Source: M3007 sp035299505
GTDB taxonomy: Bacteria; Bacteroidota; Bacteroidia; Chitinophagales; Saprospiraceae
DNA length: 64,000 nt
Assembly: GCA_035299505.1 (NCBI GenBank)
Contig: DATGWL010000087.1
Span: 1-64,000, forward strand
Reading direction: 5' to 3'
Positions 32,272-40,720 of the stretch are shown here, piece by piece (position 1 is the first letter of the stretch; each line of letters starts with the position of its first letter). Made by a program: the position numbers and the translations under genes. A model generated the notes under the pieces. That model did not search any database, was not told the DNA's origin, and saw only the letters and a program-made list of their open reading frames with translations.

Positions 32272-35200
32272 TTATCCGGGGTTTCTGCGTTTTTTTGAAA
32301 TTGCTTTTCCGAAGCTGCGCCACATATCTTCGAACGTATCGTAATCCTTTTGAAAATTAATACCTAAACCAAACCGTAGGCTGCTTTGGCCGGAGACGTC
32401 GGGTTCGGTGCGCTGGTAGACTTTGAGGCGCCACTGCCGATTTTCGGTGAGGGCAATTTGTACCGTAACGTCTTCACCAAGGAATCCATCAGTGGAGGTG
32501 ATGCCCGGGCCGCCAATGCCAAACTGTGAGCCCAATTGCACAGTTACCCGGTCGTTGATGAACCCTGAGCTCAGACGTACATTAACCTCCCGACCGCCGA
32601 GCCGGTTTGGGTCTGATAGCACATCGTTTTGGTAATCACTGTAAATAATATCAAAATCAAGACTTGACACCGCTCCACCAAACCATTCTGAGGCCAGACC
32701 TGCCAGGTAGTTGGCAAACTGGTTGCTGATCATTTGGGTCAGCGTATTGAAGGCCGTAGCTACATAATCCGAGCTTTGGATGAACCCTGCGCTGGCCGGC
32801 GGGAGGAAAGAACCTATCACAACGAGACCAAAAACCTGGCGCGACATTTCTGCCTGATCCTGACGCAGCAAACGCAGCTTGGTATCGGTCACAGATTTCA
32901 GCTCACTGGTAATATTGGGAAAATTCAGGCCAAAAGTGATGTTAGGCTTCATCAAATCGCCCGCAAGGTGCATGCTTACTATTACTTTGGTTGCCTTGGC
33001 TGCTTCATCCAGCAAGCGTGGTCGTACGGAACGCAACAACTCCAGCTCTTCTTTCACAAAATTGTACACCGAAGTATTAACCTCGTAGGTTGCATCCAGA
33101 TTGATTTGTGCGCCGTAAGGATCGCCATACCAGTTGATGGTACCGCCGTTAGTCACCACGAAGGGCTTATTGACGAAATTTAACAGAGTGAACAGGTATT
33201 CGCCGCGCACAATCTGATAACCGCCATACATGGTGAATTCCCCTTCCCGGTTAATGGCCAGTTTGATATTACCCTCCCCTCTTCCTTTGATGATATCGCC
33301 TGTTTGTTCGTCAAAAATTAACTGAACCTCTGCCTGATCCGTGATGCTTAAATCCATTTCAAAATTGAGCCCCTTCAAGTCACTGATCACAAAATCCTTC
33401 TTCCTTGTTTCATTTTTGGGCTTATTTCGCTCAAAATTGATGAATTTCGCTTCCGTTGCATCTGAAGTGGTATACAATGGAATGTACAGCCGAGTTCCAG
33501 GGCCCGTAGTAGCCTCAATATTAATGTTAGTTCGGCTAAAGGAGCCTGTAACATCCATGGCAAAGCGGCCCTCTGCCCGGCCATAATACAGATCGCTGTC
33601 TGTAACCGTGGTATTGAGTACCAGGAAACCCGGATCTTTTGACTCTATCCGGCAATTGATACGCCACTTGCTGAAGTGTTCATGTTCCAAGCCTCCGCGA
33701 ACCAACGCAATATGTTGCCTGGTGCCATCAAAAATGGTGTCTCCGTCTGCCGATATTTTGTTTTTAGTGAAGATAACCGTCTGATTTTTAATAAAATACA
33801 GGGTTTTCAAATAATCTATCATAAACTGCCCCTCATCTACTTTAAGGCTCCCCTCCACAAACGGATGCTCCAGTGTACCATACCCTTTCAACTGGGCGCC
33901 AAAACGACCCGCTGTATTGGAAATATCGGGCACAATGGTTTCAATCACTTCAAAAGGAAACTGGTCAGCACTGATTTCAGCCCAAAATTCGCCAGTGCGG
34001 AACGACTTAACCGAATCCTGATCCATTTCAAGTTCTTCCTCTGTTTTGCCCTGAATTTGAACGCCGCCAGCCACCCGAAGCAATTGCTTTTGTGTTTTCT
34101 TTTCCAACAGGAAGACTTTACCGGTAACGGGTTTGGATAGATCCTCCAGTTCCAGGTTGCACAGCACCTCACCATATGGTTTTTCATTGATGTACAACAT
34201 TTCTGAGAGCAGGTCGGCCCGCAAATTCCGCATATTAAATACATCGCCAATGGCAATTTCAAAATCGTAGGCCTTTCCCCTGATTTGGATCTGTTCCGGA
34301 TCCAGGAACCGGTTCACCTCACTGAGGTCAAAATTGGTGAGGGCAAATTTCAAGCCCCGGAAGTTGTTGAAGCTTTCCAGTGATATACGCCTGATGCCGT
34401 TAAATAGCTCTAACTGCCTGGTTTCCAACGCATTGGATCCAAAACGAATATAGTTATCCTCTTCAATCAACCATTCCTGACTGAAAAGTTTGATTTTAGA
34501 AGCATTGAAACTTAGTTGCCAAAGGGAGTCTGCCACTGATAGGTCCCCATTGAGATATATGCTTTCTACAATACTATTGGGTGTTTCATCCTTCGCTTCC
34601 AGCACCAGATGAAACACATCGCCAATCAGCGGCCCACCCAACGTAATCGAGGGAAGTTTCTTTTTGCCAGATACATTTTCTGGCAATCTCAGGTACAACC
34701 AGGCCGAATCGCCATCACTATTCCAGCGAAGACTTGGGTCCCTGAGTGATACATCGCCATATTTAACGAGCGGAGCCTCCACTACCAGATACGAGGTGCC
34801 TTTGCGCGCATCCACATGTCCGTTGGCACGCACGTTGCGCAAGGTGTCCAGATCAGGTGCGAATAATTGCGCCAGGTTTCGGGAGTTTCTAATCTGGAAA
34901 TTAAGGTCGTAATAATCATTTAGTGGCAAAGAATCCCGGGCAGGCAGGCCGAGCTTGCGAACAAATTCAGGATGATGGCGGCCCAGTAGTCTCAACAGGT
35001 TTTTCGGTGCGCTGGCCAAACTAAATGAGCCCGTCATCTGACCATATGCCACATCAGAATCAATTCCGAAATACCGACTGCCATCCGGTCTGAAATAAGA
35101 GTTAAACTTCAGATAATCAAGGTTATACCAGGTTTCCCGATCCTCCAGAATCTTAAATTCCTCCAGATGGGCTATACCTACAATTTCGTCTACGTTCCTG

Positions 35201-37350
35201 CCCCGCAATTGTAGTTGTTTAACCTCGCCAAAAAGTACCCAGTCTTTATCAACCAATTGCAAAACACCCAAATCCAGGCGTCGGACATTGGCAGAAAAAT
35301 CAAACACCGGAATGGAGTCTTTCAGGTTAATGTTACCGTCAAAAACGAAATCCACATTGGGGTCATCACTCTCTACTTTACCGTCAAATACATACTTTTC
35401 AAACTTGCCGTTTAAGGTGATATCTCTGTAAGGATAACCGCGATACATGAAGGTATCAATCTTGCCACTTACCCTGGCATTCACCGTGGGCAGTGTTAAC
35501 CCTGTAGATTTATCGGCTACATTGACCTCAAAAGTGCTTGGACCAAAATTACGATCGTCGGTCCAGGTAGCCATATCGAAGCCGCTCATTTTCAGGTCGC
35601 CGCGATAAATGGCATTGGCGGTGCCATCCTTCAGATTCAACTGCATATCCACCCTGCCCGGTCCCAAACTGGTGTTGAATTTTCCGTACAACACGTGGTC
35701 AAAACCATCGAAAAGCTGGTAGCTGCCCTTGAAGGAAATCTGGTTCAGTTTAAAGAACTGTCTGGGCGGTCTGAATCCGGGTACCACTCTGGCAATGGTA
35801 TTCATATCGGTGAGCAATTCTTCAAAATCAAAATTCAACACCATGGGCTCATCATTATCGCCCAGTCCACGACCATCGAAATCTCCACGCAGTCGGGTGG
35901 ATTGTCCTACCCGGATATCAAACTGATCCAGCTTTAGTTTGCCATTTACTTTGCCGCTCACGTAACCAGCCACATCGGCAATCAGGTCTTTATTAGACGT
36001 AAAAAACTCGTTGTTGTAAACGGTTTCTTCAAAGTGCCGAACATCACCCAACCTTATTTTGGAACCTTCAGACAAGCGTATGTCCATGGTTACCTGATTA
36101 TTGAAATCTGCCAGCTGGTCTAGCCATTGGTCATCGGCACGGGTATCTTCATACCTGAAAATAAGCGTATCGCCGATAGAGGAACCTCCGGCTGTTTCAA
36201 TTTTGGTATCAAAAAGAGCGGCCAGCGAATCGGTCAGCATCATTTTACGTGCTTCACCGTGCGACAGGGTGAATCCTGATTTTTCCACGGCCGAAAGGTG
36301 CTTGATGGTGCCAAAAATATCCAGGATATCTTCAGTTGTAGGCAATCCTTTTTCGTCCACAGCTGGTTTTTCGCCCACGTATATTTCCAGCTTTTCCCCC
36401 TGGGCATTGAGGTGGTGAATGTCCAGGTGATCGTAGTCCATAACCTCTGCCGGGGTTTGTTTTTCGGCAGAATTTCTGAAGTTATCAAACCTGAATCCGC
36501 TGTTTTGCAAAGAAAGTTGCCCAACCATGATTTGCAGGGTTGGCATCAGTTTCAGGGTGTCTGTTTTGAGCGCAACTGGCTTAATGTATGGCACAAAACC
36601 CTCCGGTGGCGCCATGCGTTCTTTTTCAAAAACAAAGTAAAAGCCGTCAAAAACAACCGACCGGATGTCAATGAGGTTATTGGCCAGATCAAGCTGGTTG
36701 ATCTTGATATTGCCTTCAGCCACCTGATAACTCATTAGCTTGCGACGTATCTCTCCATCTCTGAAGGAATAACGATCTTCAGAAAACAGCACATCATGCA
36801 GGTTCAGATTTTGAATTCTGAGGTAAAACGGCGCTGATTTCTTTTTCTTTTTAGGTGCGCCGGAACCAAAAATATCTTCCAGTCTGGCTAGCATTGAATT
36901 GAGGTTACCTCTTCGCTGATCAGCTTTTTTAATGAGGTATACCCTTGCGTGCGACAAACTCACTTCGCTGAATTCCAGACGGTTCCAGAGAACCGAGAAA
37001 AAATTGCCGCTCAGGCCAGCCGTGAATTTTTCTGCATACAGGAGAGTATCGCCATTCAGGTCTTCCACATACAGGCCATCCAGCACCACATTGTCAAAAA
37101 ACTCAATATCAACCCGCTTAAGTTCAACCCTGGTTTCCAGTGCATCGGATAGAAAAGCCGTGGTTTTGTAAACCAGCCAGTTTTGGACAAAAGGTAATTG
37201 CAGAATGAAGTACAGCGCCACCAACAACAGTACCAGAACGAAAAGGACGTTTTCAATACGCCGCAAAACCTTGCGAAACAAGGCCAGCCAGTAGGGCACT
37301 GGCGGCTGAGCCGGGTCAGGTTGTTGGGGTGTTCTGGAGGTGGATGACAT
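32272..37350 (-). CDS. tamB: TamB-family translocation and assembly / lipid transport protein
   Basis: A 1692-residue AsmA-like protein. A cytoplasmic Pro-rich start (1-25) and one transmembrane helix (about 34-52, VLFVLVLLLVALYFILQL) anchor it in the inner membrane. A very long periplasmic beta-rich region follows, and the last about 350 residues are the DUF490/TamB domain (GEYLFTLLNFVNKPFVVTNG, GTINWYGDPYGAQINLDA). TamB-type proteins form a hydrophobic groove carrying phospholipids to the outer membrane. The length exceeds E. coli TamB (1259) but is usual for Bacteroidota. No TamA gene is adjacent. First gene of a three-gene operon. Confidence 0.93.
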   Translation of the reverse strand: MSSTSRTPQQPDPAQPPVPYWLALFRKVLRRIENVLFVLVLLLVALYFILQLPFVQNWLVYKTTAFLSDALETRVELKRVDIEFFDNVVLDGLYVEDLNGDTLLYAEKFTAGLSGNFFSVLWNRLEFSEVSLSHARVYLIKKADQRRGNLNSMLARLEDIFGSGAPKKKKKSAPFYLRIQNLNLHDVLFSEDRYSFRDGEIRRKLMSYQVAEGNIKINQLDLANNLIDIRSVVFDGFYFVFEKERMAPPEGFVPYIKPVALKTDTLKLMPTLQIMVGQLSLQNSGFRFDNFRNSAEKQTPAEVMDYDHLDIHHLNAQGEKLEIYVGEKPAVDEKGLPTTEDILDIFGTIKHLSAVEKSGFTLSHGEARKMMLTDSLAALFDTKIETAGGSSIGDTLIFRYEDTRADDQWLDQLADFNNQVTMDIRLSEGSKIRLGDVRHFEETVYNNEFFTSNKDLIADVAGYVSGKVNGKLKLDQFDIRVGQSTRLRGDFDGRGLGDNDEPMVLNFDFEELLTDMNTIARVVPGFRPPRQFFKLNQISFKGSYQLFDGFDHVLYGKFNTSLGPGRVDMQLNLKDGTANAIYRGDLKMSGFDMATWTDDRNFGPSTFEVNVADKSTGLTLPTVNARVSGKIDTFMYRGYPYRDITLNGKFEKYVFDGKVESDDPNVDFVFDGNINLKDSIPVFDFSANVRRLDLGVLQLVDKDWVLFGEVKQLQLRGRNVDEIVGIAHLEEFKILEDRETWYNLDYLKFNSYFRPDGSRYFGIDSDVAYGQMTGSFSLASAPKNLLRLLGRHHPEFVRKLGLPARDSLPLNDYYDLNFQIRNSRNLAQLFAPDLDTLRNVRANGHVDARKGTSYLVVEAPLVKYGDVSLRDPSLRWNSDGDSAWLYLRLPENVSGKKKLPSITLGGPLIGDVFHLVLEAKDETPNSIVESIYLNGDLSVADSLWQLSFNASKIKLFSQEWLIEEDNYIRFGSNALETRQLELFNGIRRISLESFNNFRGLKFALTNFDLSEVNRFLDPEQIQIRGKAYDFEIAIGDVFNMRNLRADLLSEMLYINEKPYGEVLCNLELEDLSKPVTGKVFLLEKKTQKQLLRVAGGVQIQGKTEEELEMDQDSVKSFRTGEFWAEISADQFPFEVIETIVPDISNTAGRFGAQLKGYGTLEHPFVEGSLKVDEGQFMIDYLKTLYFIKNQTVIFTKNKISADGDTIFDGTRQHIALVRGGLEHEHFSKWRINCRIESKDPGFLVLNTTVTDSDLYYGRAEGRFAMDVTGSFSRTNINIEATTGPGTRLYIPLYTTSDATEAKFINFERNKPKNETRKKDFVISDLKGLNFEMDLSITDQAEVQLIFDEQTGDIIKGRGEGNIKLAINREGEFTMYGGYQIVRGEYLFTLLNFVNKPFVVTNGGTINWYGDPYGAQINLDATYEVNTSVYNFVKEELELLRSVRPRLLDEAAKATKVIVSMHLAGDLMKPNITFGLNFPNITSELKSVTDTKLRLLRQDQAEMSRQVFGLVVIGSFLPPASAGFIQSSDYVATAFNTLTQMISNQFANYLAGLASEWFGGAVSSLDFDIIYSDYQNDVLSDPNRLGGREVNVRLSSGFINDRVTVQLGSQFGIGGPGITSTDGFLGEDVTVQIALTENRQWRLKVYQRTEPDVSGQSSLRFGLGINFQKDYDTFEDMWRSFGKAISKKRRNPG

Positions 37351-37512
37351 ATAAGGATTTGCGCTGCAAATTAACGCAGTATTTGTGCCAAAAAGTACGA
37401 TTGGGTTGCCTGTATTTGTAAGTTTTACCCTGAAAATGACGAAGTTAAGATAATTAGTTTGTTGCTTAGTCTGACAAGCACAGATATTTGCAAATCATAA
37501 ACTTAATTGCCC

Positions 37513-38037
37513 ATGGAGATTTTATTTGGCATTGTTGTGTTGGTGTTGCTCGTTTGGGGCCTGGCGAACCGAAAAAAGGCAAAAAAAGAGTGGATTCAGG
37601 AAGAACGCTACGAAGAAAGCGGCTCATGGATTGATAAAAGATCCGGTGAAAGAGGAACTTACGGCTCATTGGATGAGGAGATGGAAGCCAATCGAAAATA
37701 TATTAGCCAGCAAGGCAAAGTCAATGAACTCTCACGCGCCATTCAGGCCTACCTCGGCGAGCATCAGCCCGGGTATTCCAGGGATGTTCAAGCGCATTAC
37801 GAGGCCATCAAATCCGAAATCCAGACGCTATTCCGGCAAATTGAGGCCTTAAAAAAGGGACAGGAAATCCCTTTGCGGGAAAACGAAACGCTTGAAGGCG
37901 CTATAATCAGTCCATTAAAAAAACAAATTCTGGACTTCGCGTATCAGGAGTTTCCGGAGTTGCTGAATTTGGAGATAGCACAAATCAAGCGTCTGGATGC
38001 CTATTGTGTTCAGATGTGCGCCAGAATATTGCGGTAA
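37513..38037 (+). CDS. Membrane-anchored protein of unknown function
   Basis: A 174-residue protein with one N-terminal helix (MEILFGIVVLVLLVWGLANR) followed by a Lys/Glu-rich, mostly helical region (about 22-120, possible coiled coil) and a compact helical end (about 135-174, ILDFAYQEFPELLNLEIAQI). No family recognised. The ATG at 37513 was preferred over a TTG two codons upstream. It stands alone between tamB (divergent) and rpoD. Confidence 0.75.
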   Translation: MEILFGIVVLVLLVWGLANRKKAKKEWIQEERYEESGSWIDKRSGERGTYGSLDEEMEANRKYISQQGKVNELSRAIQAYLGEHQPGYSRDVQAHYEAIKSEIQTLFRQIEALKKGQEIPLRENETLEGAIISPLKKQILDFAYQEFPELLNLEIAQIKRLDAYCVQMCARILR

Positions 38038-38253
38038 ACAGGCTTACATAGCGAAAATGGTATGGTTTTATGGTGTTAAACCACTTTAGCAGTAAGACTT
38101 CCGGAAATTTATTTTTGTTTTCCCATTACCGTTGTGTCTTGAACAAAATTTATCGAAAGCCGTTTTAATTGCCCTTTCCTAAAAATTTTTGGCCAGAGAA
38201 ATCCGTTTTTGTCTTATTTGAAAAAAAGTAAGTCACAAACGGCTTAAAAAATA

Positions 38254-38261
38254 TAACTTTG
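38254..38261 (+). promoter_or_regulatory. Candidate -7 box for rpoD
   Basis: TAACTTTG, an exact match, 31 bases before the ATG at 38293. The -33 element is unclear. Confidence 0.6.
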
Positions 38262-38292
38262 CGCCGAAAATAACTCAGCAGCACTATCATAC

Positions 38293-39162
38293 ATGAGGCA
38301 GTTAAAAATTACGAAGTCCATTACCAACCGGGAAAGCCAATCGCTCGAGAAGTATTTGCAGGAGATTGGCAAAGTGGACCTCCTCACTCCGGAAGAAGAA
38401 GTTGATCTTGCCAAACGCATCAAACAAGGCGACCAGATAGCGCTGGAAAAGCTTACAAAGGCCAACCTCCGTTTCGTGGTTTCTGTTGCAAAACAGTATC
38501 AGAATCAAGGCCTTAGCTTGTCTGACCTTATCAATGAAGGCAACCTCGGCCTCATTAAAGCTGCGCAAAGATTCGATGAAACCCGCGGTTTCAAATTCAT
38601 CTCTTACGCTGTATGGTGGATCCGTCAAAGCATTCTGCAGGCACTGGCGGAGCAGAGTCGTATTGTTCGTTTGCCACTCAACAAAGTTGGTTCATTGAAT
38701 AAAATCAACAAAGCCTTCAGCGAACTGGAACAGCAATACGAACGTGAACCTAGCGCAGAGGAACTGGCAGAAATGCTGGAAATTACCACAGACGAGGTTG
38801 AAACTACACTTGGTGTGGCAGCTCGTCACGTATCCATGGACGCTCCTTTTGTGGAAGGAGAAGACAACTCGCTGCTTGATGTATTGGAGAACAATACTAT
38901 GCCAGGCACCGATTCTCACCTGGATTATGCCGACTCACTGCGTCGTGAAATTGAACGTTCCCTGGGAACACTCACAGACCGTCAGGCAGATGTGATCAAA
39001 TTGTACTTTGGCATCGGGGTTGAACACCCGCTGTCTTTGGAAGATATTGGCGATAAATTTGGGCTTACCCGCGAACGGGTTCGTCAGATCAAGGATAAAG
39101 CGATCAATAAACTGCGCGCTACCAGCCGCAGTAAATTGCTGAAAACCTACCTTGGCGCCTGA
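38293..39162 (+). CDS. rpoD: Primary sigma factor RpoD/SigA
   Basis: The housekeeping sigma subunit of RNA polymerase, 289 residues. Region 1.1 is absent, as is usual in Bacteroidota. Region 1.2 (ESQSLEKYLQEIGKVDLLTPE), region 2 (FKFISYAVWWIRQSILQAL, DNA melting and -10 contacts), region 3 (PSAEELAEMLEITTDEVE) and region 4 (LSLEDIGDKFGLTRERVRQI, helix-turn-helix for the -33 element) are all present. It should read the TTG/TAnnTTTG promoters seen across this window. Closed by a long palindromic terminator. Confidence 0.98.
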   Translation: MRQLKITKSITNRESQSLEKYLQEIGKVDLLTPEEEVDLAKRIKQGDQIALEKLTKANLRFVVSVAKQYQNQGLSLSDLINEGNLGLIKAAQRFDETRGFKFISYAVWWIRQSILQALAEQSRIVRLPLNKVGSLNKINKAFSELEQQYEREPSAEELAEMLEITTDEVETTLGVAARHVSMDAPFVEGEDNSLLDVLENNTMPGTDSHLDYADSLRREIERSLGTLTDRQADVIKLYFGIGVEHPLSLEDIGDKFGLTRERVRQIKDKAINKLRATSRSKLLKTYLGA

Positions 39163-39176
39163 TTCAGCCAAACATT

Positions 39177-39226
39177 GCTAACAAAAAAAGCCATCCCGAT
39201 TGCTCGGGATGGCTTTTTTTGTTAGC
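39177..39226. terminator. Bidirectional terminator, 23-bp perfect stem
   Basis: 39177-39199 pairs perfectly with 39204-39226 around the loop TTGC; seven A and seven T flank the GC core symmetrically. It serves both rpoD (plus) and the convergent TPR gene (minus, stop at 39244). Confidence 0.95.
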
Positions 39227-39243
39227 GCATTCAAAAATCAGGA

Positions 39244-40587
39244 TTAATTTTTGAAGTATGGCGCCGGGTTTTTGCCACCCTTTTTCACTACATCCAAACG
39301 CTTTTTGAACTCCATGTAGAGCGTGTCGTCTTCTTTACGGCCATAAGCCTGAAGCAGCGCTGCGAGTACGTTTTGGTCGTTGTGATCCAGGCTTTCAGCC
39401 TTTTGGAAATACTTCAATGCTTCATCTACACCAACCAGCATTTGCGCTTTCAGTTCCTGATAACGCTTCTGGCCTGCGGAGGTGGAGAAGCTGGTAGCAT
39501 TCATTTCCTGAGCAATGATGTTTGTTTCGTTATACAACAAAGCACCAAGAGAGTAATTGAAATCTACATTGGTTGGATCCTTCTCAATGGCCATTTTGTA
39601 GTTTTTCTTGGCCAATTCTCCGTATTCCTTCAGTTTTGGTGCACGTTGCTCACGAGCCTGGGTGGTATCTTCCAGCACAGTGGTGAACAGGTTGTTGTAC
39701 ACATCGCCGAGTACTCGGTACAGACCCGGGTTGTTGGGTTCTTTGCGAATAGCCTGTTCCAGGGAGCCGGTCAGTTCGTTCAATTTACCTTTACCCAGGT
39801 AGTAGTTGATTTCTGCAAACAGCAGAGAACCTTCTTCCGGGAATTTTTTGCGGCCTTCCTGCAGTACTTTCAAAGCGCCTGCCTCATCTTTCAGTTCGGT
39901 GCGGCAGTTGTACAAACCTTCGTAAACGGCTACACTGTCGGTGCCTTTGTTGTACAGTTCTTCGTAGAAAGGCAGCGCGTCGTTGTAACGCTTGGCCAGG
40001 GTAGCCAGCAAACCAGTGAAATAAACCTGGTCGTTGTATTCCTTTTGTTCGTCCAGGATGCTCTTTTTCTTGTTGGCTTTCAACACATTGTGTGCATCGA
40101 TGGAGGCTTTAAAAGCCAGGAAAGCTTTGTCGAATTCTTTGGCATTGTATTTTCCTACACCAATGTTCACTACCTGCGGCTGCATGGCTGTGATACCGTC
40201 AATGGCTTGTTCTTTCTCGTATTTTTTAGCGGTAGGAATTTCAATGGCCATTTTATAGGCATTGATGGCTTCAAGCGCATCATTGTCACCCGTCAATTTA
40301 GTGGCGGGATTAATAGACTTCATGGCCATTTCATTGGTCAAACGTGTGCTATACACGTCGCCTTTGATGATCCATGCAGAGGCCAATGCCTGAGCTTCCG
40401 GCGTTTGGAGGGCCTGTTCAATTTTGGTAACGGCTTCCGTCAGTTTTGATCCATTGCCGGATGGATCCTGGTTGTATGCAGCCAGTGCTTTACCGGCAGA
40501 TTTGGCAAGTTTAGCGCCGTCATCCTGAGCTTGGGCAACTCCAATTGTCAGAAGAATGCCGGCAAGGGCGAAAAGGACTTTTTTCAT
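39244..40587 (-). CDS. Exported TPR-repeat protein
   Basis: A 447-residue protein with a signal peptide (MKKVLFALAGILLTIGVAQAQ). The rest is helical with several TPR units, for example KYNAKEFDKAFLAFKASIDA, ALPFYEELYNKGTDSVAVYE and NPGLYRVLGDVYNNL. It is probably periplasmic and mediates protein contacts. It follows gyrA by 133 bp on the same strand, an arrangement I recall from other Bacteroidota, but no functional link to gyrase is known. Confidence 0.9.
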   Translation of the reverse strand: MKKVLFALAGILLTIGVAQAQDDGAKLAKSAGKALAAYNQDPSGNGSKLTEAVTKIEQALQTPEAQALASAWIIKGDVYSTRLTNEMAMKSINPATKLTGDNDALEAINAYKMAIEIPTAKKYEKEQAIDGITAMQPQVVNIGVGKYNAKEFDKAFLAFKASIDAHNVLKANKKKSILDEQKEYNDQVYFTGLLATLAKRYNDALPFYEELYNKGTDSVAVYEGLYNCRTELKDEAGALKVLQEGRKKFPEEGSLLFAEINYYLGKGKLNELTGSLEQAIRKEPNNPGLYRVLGDVYNNLFTTVLEDTTQAREQRAPKLKEYGELAKKNYKMAIEKDPTNVDFNYSLGALLYNETNIIAQEMNATSFSTSAGQKRYQELKAQMLVGVDEALKYFQKAESLDHNDQNVLAALLQAYGRKEDDTLYMEFKKRLDVVKKGGKNPAPYFKN

Positions 40588-40680
40588 TGTCTTGGACAAA
40601 AGTTTAATGAATTGAATTCCATAGTAAGACGCAGAAACCCGGGAAAGGATTTACAACATCTTGTTAATATGCCAATAAAG

Positions 40681-40710
40681 TCCGGAAACTGCCCACAGAC
40701 AGGTTCCGGA
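40681..40710 (-). terminator. Weak hairpin after gyrA
   Basis: TCCGGAA-A-CTG (40681-40691) pairs with CAGGTTCCGGA (40700-40710), one mismatch. On the minus strand CTTTATT follows, a weak T-tract. It may attenuate or end the gyrA transcript before the TPR gene. Confidence 0.45.
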
Positions 40711-40720
40711 GATGGCGCCA

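Noticed and set aside
39373..40449. Plus-strand frame of 358 codons opposite the TPR gene
   Set aside because: It is a Phe/Val-rich mirror translation of the TPR-encoding strand; no start signals.
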